Origin: Amoebidium appalachense
Lineage: Eukaryota; Ichthyosporea
Length of the DNA: 64,000 nucleotides
Assembly: GCA_963693365.1 (NCBI GenBank)
Contig: CAVNZM010000001.1
Span: 15,872,001 to 15,936,000 of the forward strand
Reading direction: 5' to 3'
The notes under the pieces were generated by a model. That model was not told where the DNA came from, did no database searches, and saw only the letters and a list, made by a program, of their open reading frames with translations. The position numbers and the translations under genes are program-made. Shown here piece after piece: positions 1 through 18,379 of this stretch (positions are counted from its first letter, which is position 1; every line of letters begins with the position of its first letter).

Positions 1-7
1 TCCTTAC

Positions 8-5136
<5,129 letters not shown>

Positions 5137-6417
5137 CTGCAGTCAAGCAAACATGTGTCAGGTTGGAGGGAGTGCGGGATGCAGGCAGAAGACTGAAGCA
5201 GTGAAGTGGAGAACTGCAGTTTGGAGCAAGTAGGCAGCTTCCTGGGTAGGCCTATGGTTTACATGATAAGGATTGAAAGTCAAGGATCCCGTGTATCAGG
5301 CTGTCGGGACGTGCACCCAATATATTTGGGTTGTGTGATGTGCTCATGCAACACCAGACATCATTCGTTTTAGTCTTGTGTGCGCCTCCTTGTCTACGTG
5401 TTGGAGCACTCGTCCAATTCACTTTCTTCCTATGTTTCGGAATCCCCTTATCAGCTCTACCTTCCTACTGTGCTTGTGCGTTTGAATCTCCCTTGCCTGT
5501 TTTTCAGTCCCAACCGCCCTTTTACGACTACCCGTGTTTCAGTCACTAGACATGCCCCGTCTTTTCAACACTTTCATTAATACAAAATCCATCTAAGCTC
5601 TCTTTTCAAACGGATGCATGTTCTCAGTTGGGTTGATGTGCACTTTCAAAATCTGAAACCAACCTCGTCGTGTGCTGATCGGTTGGTCAAACTGGCTGTA
5701 AGAGTGAACGCCATGTGATCCGCAGGAGGAAATGTTAGTACGGCTGCTTGTATGTTCTTGACTCTAACACTACCATTGTCAAGAATTGGCTGAAAACGCC
5801 CCCGTGGCGGAGCGAATGCCGGGACGCAATGTGAACTCTCGAATGCAAAAGCAGAATTGGCACACTATAATTCTATGCCATGTTGGTGGTTTTAGATCTG
5901 CTCTGCTGGGCAGGTTTCAACAGAGCACGTCTCACACTAAAGGGCCCACACGTTGGCTCTGGTAATAACAAGCCTTACTACCAGCTGTATTTCTTCTTTA
6001 TGCTCTCTTCCTGTATGTAGTAAGATTGTAAGGTGTCTGTGCTGTGGACCGACCTACCCGTGACTCTACTCTGTGATACTTAGCCTGCAGCCACGGCCCT
6101 CTGACTGAATTGTGCTGCAGCTGGGCGACGATTGCGTAATACCTGTTCGAACTTTTGGGTTTGAACATTGGCTTGACCCGAATCGCAACCTATGACAACG
6201 AACGTAGCGCCTATGCATATGTAGAATATCGAATCGGCTCAAGCGAGACGACCCGAATCGTAGTTTCTGGTGACTCAGCTCGCAGAGACACAGGCAAAGT
6301 CCAAAGTGATACAAGTGTTACGAGTGTCTCTCTGTGCCACACACAGTTGTATTCAGTCTCGTAGAAAAAGCGTCGTTCCCTTTGACTCGCTCCAACTGGC
6401 ATAATAGAAACATCAGC
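5137..6417. other. Spacer between the CCCH gene (minus) and GET3 (plus)
   Basis: No convincing coding exon was found on either strand, so this stretch probably holds the missing 5' exon of the CCCH gene and a divergent promoter region. GACCCGAATCG occurs twice (about 6175 and 6249) in a short repetitive stretch just upstream of GET3. No clear TATA box was seen. Confidence 0.5.
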
Positions 6418-9036
6418 ATGGCAGATTTTGAACCTTGCGAGCCCTCCATCCAGAACCTGCTTGACCAGGATACGCTCAAGTGGATCTTCGTGGGGGGTAA
6501 AGGCGGTGTTGGCAAGACAACAAGCAGGTGTGTTGGCTTCGGGGATAGGGAGAAAGATAAGTGTTGAGAAGAGGTGTGAGAGAATAGTGGGAAGAAAGGT
6601 GAGGTTGGGTAGGGAAGGCAGGGAAAGAAAAGGGAATGGCGGGACTTGGCGAAGAACCCTGGTGTCCTATGAATTCGATGGATCTGGAAGAAAGGAAGGG
6701 GATCGGTGGGAGCGGAGGGGAGGGGGAGGGGTTTAGGCCTGTGTCTCATAAGCTCTCTCTCTGCAGATGTGTGTGTGCGTGTGTGCATGTGTCAAGGGGG
6801 AAGGGGGTAGAGTGGGATGGATAAGGGGCTTTCTTTTTCAAGATCTGGTGTTTTTTTTTTTTTTTTTTTTTTTGGGGGGGGGGGGGGAGGGGGAGGGGGG
6901 GGACGGAGGGGGTGGGGGGGGTATAGAGAGATGAGGGGCAATGTGTGCGGGGGGAAGGGGAGGGAGGGGAGAGAAAGGGAGCATGCCTAACACTTTATGG
7001 GCTTGCAGTTGCAGCATTGCGGTGCAGCTGTCAAAGGTGCGAGAAAGTGTGCTGATTATCTCCACCGACCCGGCACACAATCTGAGTGATGCCTTTGGAC
7101 AGAAGTTTGGCAAGGAGCCCATAAAGGTTAATGGGTTTTCTAATCTCTATGCCATGGTGAGTTGCTGTGTTTGGGGATGGGTGGACTGTGGCTCTTTTAG
7201 TGTGGCTGTATGCAGGTTGAGGGGAGGAAGGGGAGGGACGGGAAGGGGAGGCACAGAGAGTTGGAGAGGGGCCGGGGGGTGGGGGGGAGAGAGGAGGGTG
7301 GAGAGTGGGGAGGCATCCGTAAGGGGGAGAGAGAGAGAGAGAGAGAGAGGAGGGGGGGAAACAAATGGTGGGGGGAGGGGAGGGGGGATAGAGCGAGAGA
7401 ATGAGGGAGGGAGGGAGGGAGGGAGGGAGGGAAGGAGGGAGGGAGGGAGGGGGTTGTTGGCGGTGGGGGGCGGGGGGAGGGGAGGGGGGGGGAGCGGGGG
7501 AGGGGGAGGGGGGAGGAGGGTGGGGGAGAGGTTGGAGGGAGGGGCCGGTGAACGGGGAAGTTAAGTTTTAGTTCTCTTACCAAATAACATGAGACTGGCT
7601 GCAGGGGAGGGAGGGGGATGGGGAAGGGCAGGGGGGAGCAGAGAAAGATCGAGAGATTTCACGGGGGGGGGGGGGGGGGGGGGGAGAGGATATGGGGGGG
7701 GGGAGGGAAAGGAAGAGGGAGGGAGGGAGGGAAGAAAGGCGGAGGGGCTAGAGAATGAGAGAGACTCACGTGGCGGTACGGGGGAACGGGCTGCTGAATG
7801 CAAAGCTTCATTGGGATGGGGATGGGAGAGTGTATGCGCGTGCGTGCATGTGGATTGCACGCGCGCGAGGGGAGGAGGAGGGGGGGGGGAGGGGGGGAAG
7901 GGGGAAGGGGGGGAGGGGAAGAGGGGGGGGGGGGGGGGGGGGGGGGGGGGAAGGGGGGGAGGGGCGGGAGGGGGGATCACTTCATTTACACATTTGATAT
8001 CTCTGCAGGAAGTTGATCCAACGGTGGAAGCGCCAGAACTAGGTGACATGGGTGCGGGTATGTGCCTTCATTCATCAGAACCCCCCCCCCCCCCCCCCCC
8101 CCCCCCCCTTTGACGATGGGCTCTGCTTACTCCTACTCTTTGTGTGGTTTGCACTCTGCATTATGTTTTTCATGTGAATGTGTACTTTGTACTCTATACC
8201 GCATTCCAACCCCCCCTCCCGCCCCCCCCCCCCTCCCCCCCCCCCCCCCCCTCCCCCCCTTTCCCCCCCCCCCCCCCCCCCCCCCCCCCCACCCAGCGCC
8301 GCCCCCAACCCACGCCATCCCTTTGGCCACATTAGTAAGCCGATGGTTCTGTATCGGTGTTGAAACGAAAGGTGGGTTATTCTAGCCCGGTTTGGACAGA
8401 CGGACACTCTCCAAGGGTGCATGTAATGAATGGTGTGTAGGGAAGTGATTTAGGTGGTTGTCGGTGTACACTGTTCATACACACTGTCACCAGGATGGTT
8501 TTTCTGATGTACTTTTACTCTTTTATGCTCATCCTCTCTCATCACCGTCTTTTGGTAGAGGTGTGTGTATGTGTGTGCGTGTGTTTGGGGGGGGGGGGGG
8601 GGGGGGGGGGGAGGGGGGGGGGAGGGGGGGTGGGGGGGAAATGGGGGGAGGGGAGGGGAGGAGGAGGGGGGGGGGGAGGGAGAGCACCGAGTTGCAAAGC
8701 AACAGAAAGGCAAAGAATGTAAACCACGGTATGTTGGGGATCAGATGGTGAAAATACCGCGGGGATTCTTCAGGAAATTTCAGGCGCAATTCCTGGTATT
8801 GACGAGGCTATGAGCTTTGCCGAAGTCATGAAGTATGCACCCCCCTCCCGCCCCCCTCCTCCCCTTCCCCCCCCCCCCCCCCCCCCCTCGTCCCCCCAAC
8901 CGCTGATGACATGGTTCTCCCCTGAGGGTGGACTCTGCTTACTAATGCATACTCCTTATGTGTGGTTTGCACTCTGCATTGTGTTGGTCCGATGTAAATG
9001 TGTGTTTGGTACTATATTACAGGTTCTTAACCCCCT

Positions 9037-9068
<32 letters not shown>

Positions 9069-9559
9069 ACACTTTCCCTCACTTCCTGCCGGCCTTCAAG
9101 TGGTTTCCGTTACCGCTATCCCGTTTGCTTTACTGCTACCCCGGAAGACCACACCGGCCTTCAATCCCCCACCCTTCCTCCTTCCCTCCTGGAGTGTAGC
9201 TCTTCTTTTGTTGCATACTCTTTGCATGTGTTTTGCACCCCACATTATGCCATCCATGTTGGATGTCTATTTTCTACAACAGAACTCACTCCTAACCCTC
9301 CCCCCCCTTCCCCTTCTCCCCCCGTCTCTCCCCCTCCCCCTTCCCCCTCCCCCCCTCTGCGTGCGTTTTCCGACGGCTACAGACTTGTGCAAACGATGAA
9401 CTACAGTGTGATTGTGTTTGACACGGCACCGACCGGACACACACTGCGACTGCTTCAGTTCCCCACGGTGTTGGAGAAGGGCCTGGGCAAGCTGCTCGAG
9501 CTAAAGGCGAGGTTTGGAGGCATGCTGCAGCAGGTGGGTGTGTTTCTTTTTTCTTTTTC

Positions 9560-9602
<43 letters not shown>

Positions 9603-9802
9603 TTTATTTTCTTTCCTTTTTTTTTTTGTTGTTGAGTGTGTGTGGGTGGGTGGGTGGGGGGTGGGGGGGGGGGGGGGGTTAGAAGTCGGTGAGGGGTCAG
9701 GACAGTGGGGAAATGGGTGTGTTCCTAGATGTGAGCGGGGGGGTTGGGTATGTCAAGTGGTTATGGCGGTGGTGATCTGGGTCGGATGGGTGGGTGGGTG
9801 CT

Positions 9803-9833
<31 letters not shown>

Positions 9834-10143
9834 CGAGGGGAGTAGATTAAGATTTGCCGAAAATGGGTGTTGGTATGGGTGTATGGTCGGTATGCGTGTG
9901 ATGGTGGGTGGGAGAGACTGAAAATGTACGTGCGGTAGGCGAGTGCAATGATTTATGATGTTTGGGGATAGGTGCAAAAGGAGGAGGACATGCGTGGTTT
10001 GTTTTACTGTAATTTGTGGTTATGTTTTCTGATTTAGGTGACTGAGCTGATATTGTCGTTGCTTGTTGTTGTTGTTGCTGGTGCTTTTGTTGTTGCTGCT
10101 GTTATTTTTGGGGAGAAGGATGAGAAGGGGGGAGGGGGGAAAG

Positions 10144-10174
<31 letters not shown>

Positions 10175-10434
10175 AACCAGCACTGCACACACACACACAT
10201 ACACACACGTGCAGGACACACACAAACGTAGAGGACACGCATCATCGTGCACCACACACACACACACACACGGCTCTATGGCAACACCGGCTCACATGTG
10301 CTGCTGCTTGCAGGTTAGCGCTATGTTCGGAGCACCAGCATTCGACGACCAGGCCCTTACAGGTCCCCCTCATCCCCCCATACCCCCTATCCCCCCCCCC
10401 CCCCCCATACCCCCTGTCCCCTCCCCCCCCCCCC

Positions 10435-10480
<46 letters not shown>

Positions 10481-12390
10481 ACACACACACGTACACACAA
10501 ATTCCACCCCCACCACCACCAGGAACACCTCCACACGAACCCACCCACCCTTTTAAACCCTCCAATCGCTCCCTTGTAGCATATACAGACACGTACGAGC
10601 ATATACACATACATATGCGCCTACATGTATACGCTTACCGACGCACAAGCAAGTACACATGAGCACACACAAACACACTTGCTCTTGGGCGCGCGCACAC
10701 ACACTCCTTTGCACGGAGGCACACGCATCCCACATATGTTTAAAGTTGTAGGTGCACACGTGCGCACATGCATACGCTTGTTCCTGTATGTAGTCTATGT
10801 AGTCTATAGACCTACCCAACTTGATCCCATAAGCTCACGGTTTCAACCTACGGTTTTAACCCCTTGCAGAGCGGTTGTTGCAGACCAAGGCAGTTATAGA
10901 TGAGGTCATTCGTCAGTTTAAAAATCCGGTACGTCCACAAAACCGTGCCATGCAATGCTTTCTATGTGTGCCGTGCCGTGCATTTTCTTTCTTTTCTTTC
11001 TTTCTTTCTTTTTCTTTTTTTTTTTTCCTTTTCTTTTCTTTTTTTTTGGCCCTCCCCTCTAAATGCTTACACATGCAAGTCGTTCACAAAACCGTGCCAT
11101 GCAATAATTTCTATGTGTGCCGTGCCGTACATATTCTTATCTTATCTTTTCTTTTCTTTTTTCTTTCCTTTTTTTTTGGCCAACCCCTTCAAAGGCATAC
11201 ACATGCAAGTCACTCCGGTGCTTCTATTCGTCGGTGTCGTTCTTACGACGTGTAAGCACGTGTGTTGTGTATGTGTGAGTTTGTGTAACTTGCCAAGGCA
11301 CGAAGGTGCACCATCCGTGCGGCTGTGTAAATGGGTGGGTGTTCATGGTGCTCTCTGATATAAACCTGCTGACACGACCACATCAACTATATGTGTACGT
11401 GTATCAAGCCCTAGACGGCATATTATCCTCCCTCTCTGTGACAACTTTTCCTCGTCTGCTACCAGCACACCAATCCCTTGCCCCGACTACAAGACCAAGC
11501 AAGATTTGTCTGTGTGTGTACATTTACCCGTGTATATACATTTGTCAACCCCCTGACCACATCACACTGCTTCTGTTGTCTGTGCCATTTCTTTTCACTT
11601 CTTTTTCTCATTTATTACTAATACACCAATCACTCGTTTCTTCCACAGTACCAAGCAACATGTTTGTGTGTGTACATGTACCCGTGTGTGTTTACATTTG
11701 TCAACCCCTTGACCACATTACGTTACTTCTGTTCACTGTGCCACCCTTTTCCGACTAATATGCCAACTTCTTTTTTTCTTCCACAGGACCAAACGACCTT
11801 TGTGTGTGTGTGCATTAGCGAGTTCCTTTCTCTTTACGAGACCGAGCGACTAATTCAGGAACTGACCAAGTTTGAGATCGACACACACAACATCATTGTC
11901 AACCAACTACTGGTGCCCAAGGAAGGTATGTGTTTACACGTGTTTTTTCCTCTAATAATAAAATGTGACGTCTGACGTAACCAGGCACGTGTTTTTGTCT
12001 CACCATTGTTTCCAATGTTGTTTTGCTGTTGGTCTTTCTTATAACAGACGACATGATATGCAAGATGACCCCCTGCCCTGATGATAGGCTCTGCTTATCG
12101 CCTACTCCTTATGTGTTCTTTGCACTCTGCTTTGTGTTTTTGGTTATGGATACTTGCTTCATACTCTACAACACATTCTAACCCCCCCCCCCCCCCCCTC
12201 CCCACCTTTTTTTCGCTGCCCCCCTTCCTCCTCCTCATGACTCAGTTTTGCACAAACACGTAACATCTCCACACACAAATACCTTGCAAGCATGGCGCGC
12301 CCCTGTGTCCGCTCCCGCGTTCGTGCACATACAAGAGCACATGCACACATGCATGCGTCTTCACGCACGCACGCACGCGCGCGCGCGCGC

Positions 12391-12454
<64 letters not shown>

Positions 12455-12888
12455 GTCCAACTGCGACCTATGCAAGGCCCGTGTCAAGATGCAAGCCAAG
12501 TACCTCAGCCAGATCGACGACCTTTACGAGGACTTCAATGTGTATGTTCCCTGCCCCCTTTCAACCACTCTTGCGATTTTTCATTTGGAATGCTACCGTA
12601 ATAATAGTTTGCTCAGGATTCTCCACAGGATTCATACCTTTTCCATGACCTCTTGGGTGCCTGAATGCAATGCAGACATAAAAGATAAAGTGGCAGCCCT
12701 CCCCTCCCCCCCCTCCCCCCCCCCCCCCCCCCCCCCCCAGACACACACACACAAATAAAAAATAAAATGAAATAATAATAGGTAAAAAATTATAATAAAA
12801 AAAAATAAAAATTGCAGCAGCAACATCAGCAGCAACTAGTACGAAAAGAAGAGAAAGGATAAGGGAAATGGTTTTGGTGTGTGTGTGT

Positions 12889-12921
<33 letters not shown>

Positions 12922-13247
12922 TACAGCCTCTTTGGTGCGTTGCATCTTCCCCATGTTTGCTCCTTCTTTCGTGTCTCTGAAATTTCCCGAAATGCATCAC
13001 CATTTCCTATCTGCTTTCCGTTTACCTCTGTGCATACATTATATTTTGCTTTACAGAGGTTTTTCTGTTGGTGTTGGTGGTTGTTGGCTTTTCGTGTCTG
13101 CGCACATTTGTGGCGAAGATTGGTGGCATTGTTTGTAGTGTGGTGGCGTGCCCTTGTATTTTTCTCTCTCCCTTTTGTTTTTCTCTCCCAACCCCTTTAA
13201 AAAGATGCTTGTTTGTTTATTTATGTATTACTGTTCCCCCCCTCCCC

Positions 13248-13278
<31 letters not shown>

Positions 13279-13320
13279 AAAAAAAAAAAAAGGAAAGAAA
13301 AGAAAAGAAAAGAAAAGAAA

Positions 13321-13356
<36 letters not shown>

Positions 13357-13526
13357 CCACACACGTATTTTGCCCTTTGTACCATCCCCATGCAATCTTA
13401 GTTCCTCCCCGGCTGACTTTTCCTTTCCCTCTCAGAACGAAAGTGCCTCTGCTCACCCACGAGGTGCGTGGCAAGGAGAACCTGGAACGATTTTCAGAGC
13501 TGCTGGTGAAACCAGCCATCAAGTAG
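6418..13526 (+). CDS. GET3: GET3/ASNA1, ATPase for tail-anchored membrane protein insertion
   Basis: Ten exons: 6418-6527, 7009-7156, 8009-8057, 8745-8832, 9383-9533, 10314-10362, 10870-10928, 11787-11925, 12454-12541 and 13436-13526; all phases agree and give 323 aa. GET3 is a cytosolic homodimeric ATPase that receives tail-anchored proteins and delivers them to the ER membrane. Visible motifs are the deviant P-loop [10 protein letters not shown] (residues 26-35), [12 protein letters not shown] (switch I), [26 protein letters not shown] (switch II), [20 protein letters not shown], and the zinc-binding dimer motif CDLC (C268/C271). The fourth exon was started at 8745, not 8784, because this restores [15 protein letters not shown], as in yeast Get3. 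The donor after the sixth exon (GTCCCC) is weak. Introns are rich in G/C homopolymers. Length is slightly below the usual 340-350. Confidence 0.93.
8115..8210 (+). repeat. Intronic poly-C-tailed repeat family, copy 1
   Basis: Member of a dispersed family found in introns of GET3, DP and OGDH. It starts GATGGGCTCTGCTTA, contains GTGTGGTTTGCACTCTGCAT and ends GCATTCCAAC immediately before a long poly-C tract. GET3 intron 3. Confidence 0.8.
8924..9030 (+). repeat. Intronic poly-C-tailed repeat family, copy 2
   Basis: GET3 intron 4. Begins GAGGGTGGACTCTGCTTA, shares GTGTGGTTTGCACTCTGCAT with copy 1, and ends at a poly-C tract. Confidence 0.8.
9198..9299 (+). repeat. Intronic poly-C-tailed repeat family, copy 3 (divergent)
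   Basis: GET3 intron 4, about 170 bp after copy 2. Keeps TGCATACTCTTTGCATGTG and TTTTGCACCCCACATTATG and again ends in CTAACCCCCC. More divergent than the other copies. Confidence 0.6.
10929..11786 (+). repeat. GET3 intron 7: two local duplication series
   Basis: First, a unit of about 155 bp beginning CACAAAACCGTGCCATGCAA and containing CTATGTGTGCCGTGCCGT plus an oligo-T tract occurs at about 10936 and 11090. Second, from about 11370 to 11786 a unit of about 190 bp occurs with drift; its end resembles the acceptor and first bases of the eighth exon (compare TTCCACAGTACCAAGCAACA near 11641 with TTCCACAGGACCAAACGACC at the real border). Confidence 0.75.
12076..12181 (+). repeat. Intronic poly-C-tailed repeat family, copy 4
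   Basis: GET3 intron 8. CCCTGATGATAGGCTCTGCT start, TTTGCACTCTGCTTTGTG core, ACACATTCTAAC end, followed directly by poly-C. Confidence 0.75.
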
Positions 13527-13817
13527 GTTAGTATGGGATGATATCTGCGTAGGACTGGCTGTTGCTGTACAACAAATAAGGTCTTTAGATGTTTTAAGCA
13601 TCATTGCTTACAGATGAGGGTGCTTTAGGAGGTCGGGGGCAGAGTGTTAGGTGTGAGGGTTTCAGCTGACTGCCGCAGCATGCGCAAGAACAAAAACGAC
13701 ATGAGACGACCTGTACCGTAGTGGTCAAGTGTAGGGTGGGTTAAAGGGGTGTGCGTGTTGTGTGTGTGTGGTTGGGGGGAGGAGGGGTGAAAGAGAAGTG
13801 TGTGTGTGTGTGGGGGT

Positions 13818-13859
<42 letters not shown>

Positions 13860-15312
13860 AGATCTGCAGGCAGCTGAATGACCTTAGGCACAAAGCTCCT
13901 CTTCCTCGTCTCTGTTCTTTCGTTTCTTTCTCCTTACGATATTTGCTTTGTGGTATTGGCTCGAATTATAAGGCTTCTGACTGAGCACGTATGCGGAGCA
14001 CACATCTACGGTGGGCTGGACCTGCCTGATCTGTTTGAGTATGAGTGGCTGGCAGTGATGACCTGCAGGCATTTCTTCATACGCCCCACTCTATCGTTTC
14101 AAAGGCTTTGTTTTGCCAGTGGTCATCAATATGCCTATTGCACATGCATGGAAGGGGGGTTGCAAACTTTACGACCGTGGCCTGGTCCCTTTCGAGTCAA
14201 TCCCCCATCCCTCCTTCCATCGCGCCCCTCTCCCCTCCCCCTCCCCCTCCCTTTCCATCCCCCTTTCTCTCTTCTCTTCCCCTCCCCTCTCCCCTAATCT
14301 CTCTCTCTCTGTGCAGAGTAGATTCACTAATCATGTAATTACATACACCGGTTTACACTTGTACCTGTAGCTTGGAGGCATATACTTCTTTCCCTCCATC
14401 ACCACCCCCCGTCCCTCCCCCCCCATTAAGAGCCCAGATTTATGCAGTCCCCACTAGTAACAGCCCGGAAGTGTACAAGCTGCAGCATGTTTACTCGACC
14501 GGCTCACGACATGCACATGTACCATATCCAAGCCGTATGAGAGCCATGTGCATGGCGTTTTACAAATCCCGGAATTTTTTTTATATGCAAAGCTGTGTTG
14601 TAGCGGCCACGAAGTTTCCTTGAATCTTTTCCCTTTCCTATCCCGTCTTCTTATTTTTGTGTTTTTCTCTTTTCGCACGTCTCGAGGGGCTTCGTTCAGG
14701 CTTCGTTCGTCTTCTCTTTTGAGCTTGCGCAGTGTCCGGTGATCAAGCACTTCGATTTGACAAAAAGCACGGCGAGCGCACACTTTTCGCGGGAATCCGC
14801 ATGATTGGTTCAGCGGTTAAAATCCTTGATTAGTTATGCTTTTAAAATATTTTTACACACAGTGTATTTAATGGTTACTGACTATTCGCTGTTGGTCATG
14901 CGTGTGGTAACCGCCCTTCAGAGATAGACCCAAAACAGAGAAACCGGCCGGTGCGTCGACGGCGCGCACATCATCATAGCTGGGAGAAGCTTTTGTTTCC
15001 ACGCTTTAGCACCTTATGTACGCTCTGCCTAAACGTATTTTTCGTTTTTTCAACTTAAAACCTGCGTAAAAAAAAACATACATTGTGTTGATGTATAGTA
15101 AGTTCTGAAACCAATGCCTGCTACCTTTGACTAGGCTGAAGTAAAGAGCCTCTCGGCACACGCACCTTCTTCCCAAGCACAAGCTGAAAGGTGTCAAACC
15201 TCGAGTAGAAACGCAATTTGAACTTGCTGTTTTTGGTAACCCAAACAAGGGTTTTTAAAGCTTACATATAGAGGAGTTTAGAAGGGCCGCCTAGGTGCTG
15301 GCGACCTTCACC
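13527..15312. other. Spacer between GET3 and DP; two coding-like stretches of unknown status
   Basis: The interval has a poly-G tract (13818-13855) and pyrimidine tracts near 14210-14310. Two plus-strand stretches look more protein-like than their surroundings: 13973-14054, flanked by AG and GT and encoding GGLDLPDLFEYEWLA, and about 14431-14570, encoding EVYKLQHVYSTGSRHAHV. I do not recognise either, and no start or stop ties them together, so they may be chance open frames or an unrecognised small gene. The last 600 bp before 15313 is AT-richer and free of microsatellites, as expected for a promoter. Confidence 0.4.
14784..14795. promoter_or_regulatory. E2F/DP-like site upstream of DP
   Basis: TTTTCGCGGGAA reads TTCCCGCGAAAA on the other strand, close to the E2F/DP consensus (TTTSSCGC). 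It lies about 520 bp before the DP start codon, with an ATTGG (inverted CCAAT) motif at about 14804. A feedback site is an inference. Confidence 0.4.
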
Positions 15313-17376
15313 ATGGCAACGACAACAGAAACAGCAAGGTAACGAAACTGGTGCCTGTGTGTGTTTGTTTGTGGGTTGGGCCGCGCAACTGCTCAGCCAG
15401 TTGTATACTGGCCTAAACAAGCAACAGCAGCTTGTAGGTGAGAAATGAGTGAAGAGGGAGATAGGGCGGGTCTTTAGCTACTATGAAAAAGGGAACGAAT
15501 ACAGCTGCCGCATGATGTACACACAGATGCCTGTAAGCGAGCCTTCTTTGTGCTGAGCGCAAATTCTTGCTGGATATTTGTGCCCGCGTGTATCTTCTTC
15601 TTCATATGGGAGAACACAAGCCTTCTTCTTGTTTAGCATGTGGGCATAGTTTGTGTAGCTGGCAACATGCAGCTGAGCTTAGTACCTTGAGGGCCCGGTA
15701 TTGTGTTCTTATCTGGTGCTGAACCGCCTTGACCTCTTTTCTCATTTTCACCAATTCGTGAGGGTAAGTTTTATTGGACACCTTGGGCCTATCTTATATT
15801 GACTGTGTTTAATCCTCGGTTCTTCCTACTGCTTCTCCTGCTTACAATTTTTTTGCACATCAGCCGGTTGGAATATAAACAGAAGTCACTTTGATGGTTC
15901 GATCGATATAGATGAAAAGACCTCCACAAGTCTTGTCACATGATTTGAGATGCCAAAGGCGGATCACTTCGAGATGCACTTTTTCCACACCCAGAAAGTT
16001 TCATGCCTGTCTTTTTGTGCCTGCCTGGTCCCACTCCCTCAACCCCTCTCCCCTCCTCCCCTCTCCCCCCTTTACCCCTCCCCAATCCTTGCGCTCCAAT
16101 CTCAAACAAAAACTCGAAAGTAAAGGTAGAGAAAAATGTGGCTTCACCAGCCTTATCCTCTCTTCTCTTTGTTTCCCTATCCTAGTCCACCAAAGCCCAG
16201 ATGAAAGCTCTCGATGTCTTGCTTATCCATGTCATTCCCCCTTGACAACAGGCCTGAGATGGCACAAGCAACAACACAACAACAAGAAGCAAGCAAACAT
16301 CTTGCCCCTGCCCAACACCCAATGCCGCACATGAGGAACGGCATGAACACGATGCCTCCACACATGAATCACCCACCACCTCAGTTCACACCAAATGGTT
16401 ACAACATGGGATCCATGCCGCATTCGCCTTACCCGATCTATCCATCACCGATGGCTGATAGGGGGTTCAAGCGCAAGCATGAAGGTTATACACCATCCCC
16501 AAGAGTTTTGCCATATGTTGGGTTGGTTTCCCCCCTCCCCCCGCTCTTACACCCACCCACCCAACCACAACCCAAATGCCTCTTGGGCGGCCCATTTTTC
16601 CTGCGGCGTGGGCTTTGTTATGTTCATAGGCTTATTCGTAAAATATTCTTGGAATATAACTCATGCACAAAATCGATACTTTTGGGGCGGAGACTGTGGA
16701 TTCTTTCCTTTTTTCTGGTGCTCGAGAATCGTTTGCACTAAACTGGGGCCTGATTGAGGCATGCGTAAGAAAAATTGAAGTCTCCCCCTCCCCACCTCCC
16801 TCCCTCCCTCCCTCCCTGTCTCTTCCTCTCGCTCTTCTCCCCCTCTCTCCCCTCCTCCCCCCTCTCTGATGCTTTCACTCTCTGTTACTCCCTCCGTTCC
16901 CGTCTCCGCTTTGAATGGCCTACTCTTGTGTTTTTTAAGAAATCCGTACTGTTTTGGAAACCAGATAAGGTAGGATAATGAAAGTGAAGAGTTTTATTGG
17001 ATTCTAGCAAAATCAGACCCCAAGGGCAGATATTTCGTTCTTCATTGCACCTTTGTGCTCCGGAGATAAATTTTATTCTGACCCCACTACCCCCCCCCCC
17101 CCCCCCCTCCCTCTCCTTCCTCCACCGTGCGAAAAAAAGCAAGTAATGACTACTTAACAAACGAACTAGGAAAACAGGAAGGGAAGACACAGCGAGAAAA
17201 GAACAGCGAACAAAAAAGAAAGCACATGCACATGTTGAATGTACATGCACACATACAAAAGAGAAAAGAAAGCCACACTAGGTAAAGGACAACGGAGGGA
17301 AAAAAAAAAAGGACACACGCATGTTGCGCACAGATGCACGCATACACAACGCGCACGTACACGAACATGCACACAC

Positions 17377-17441
<65 letters not shown>

Positions 17442-17941
17442 CAGGCGGAACCCACGACAACAGCAAGTAGTGTCTGCCGACAAGAACAGCAAGGGGCTGC
17501 GACACTTCTCCCTGCGTGTGTGTCAGAAAGTCAAGCAGAAGGGCATTACGTCATATGTAGAGGTGACTCACTGCCCCCTTAGTATCATACCCTACCGTAG
17601 CCTGGTACATGCACGGTGTCAGACTGTGTGCAATGTGTACTGCTCTATTCATGTTTGTTTTTTTTTGGGTGGGTTTTTGAGCTCAGGAGCTCGTGTCATT
17701 ACTTTTTTCCCGGAGAAGTATGTGCTTTCAACCTCTAATCGAATATTGTGTATCAAGCCATGGTGGGCAGCAAGTTTCATATCTTCTCCGGCAACCCATA
17801 CTATTTTTTTAAAAGTTTAGGAATATGGGTACAATAACCATACTTACACTGCCGCTTTGTTTTCAGGTTGCGGAAGAGTTGGTGCAAGAACTGACGGCAC
17901 TCGAGGCATCCCCACGCGCACGAAAGGGCGAACCTGTGAGC

Positions 17942-17990
<49 letters not shown>

Positions 17991-18297
17991 AAAAAAAAAA
18001 AAAAAAGGTGCACACAGATAACGAGCAAGACTCTCTCACTTGCTCCTCCTGAAATCCCCTTTCTCTTTTTCTTGATGAAAAGCGTGGAAGCTTTTGATAT
18101 TTGCTTACGTTCTGTTGTCTGTATCTGTTGTCATGCCGGACTACACTGTGTTCTTTGTTGTGTTCTTGTACCCCGTGCTATGTTGTATCGCACACTAACC
18201 CCCAGCCCCATACCCTCTCATGCACGCACACCGAGGCTCCTGGGCGTACACACACGCGCACACGTACATATGCACACGCACTCACAGAGACACACAC

Positions 18298-18379
<82 letters not shown>

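Noticed and set aside
8330-8376. 36-nt phase-compatible extra exon in GET3 intron 3
   Set aside because: It would encode [11 protein letters not shown], unlike GET3; extending exon 4 to 8745 instead restores the family sequence.
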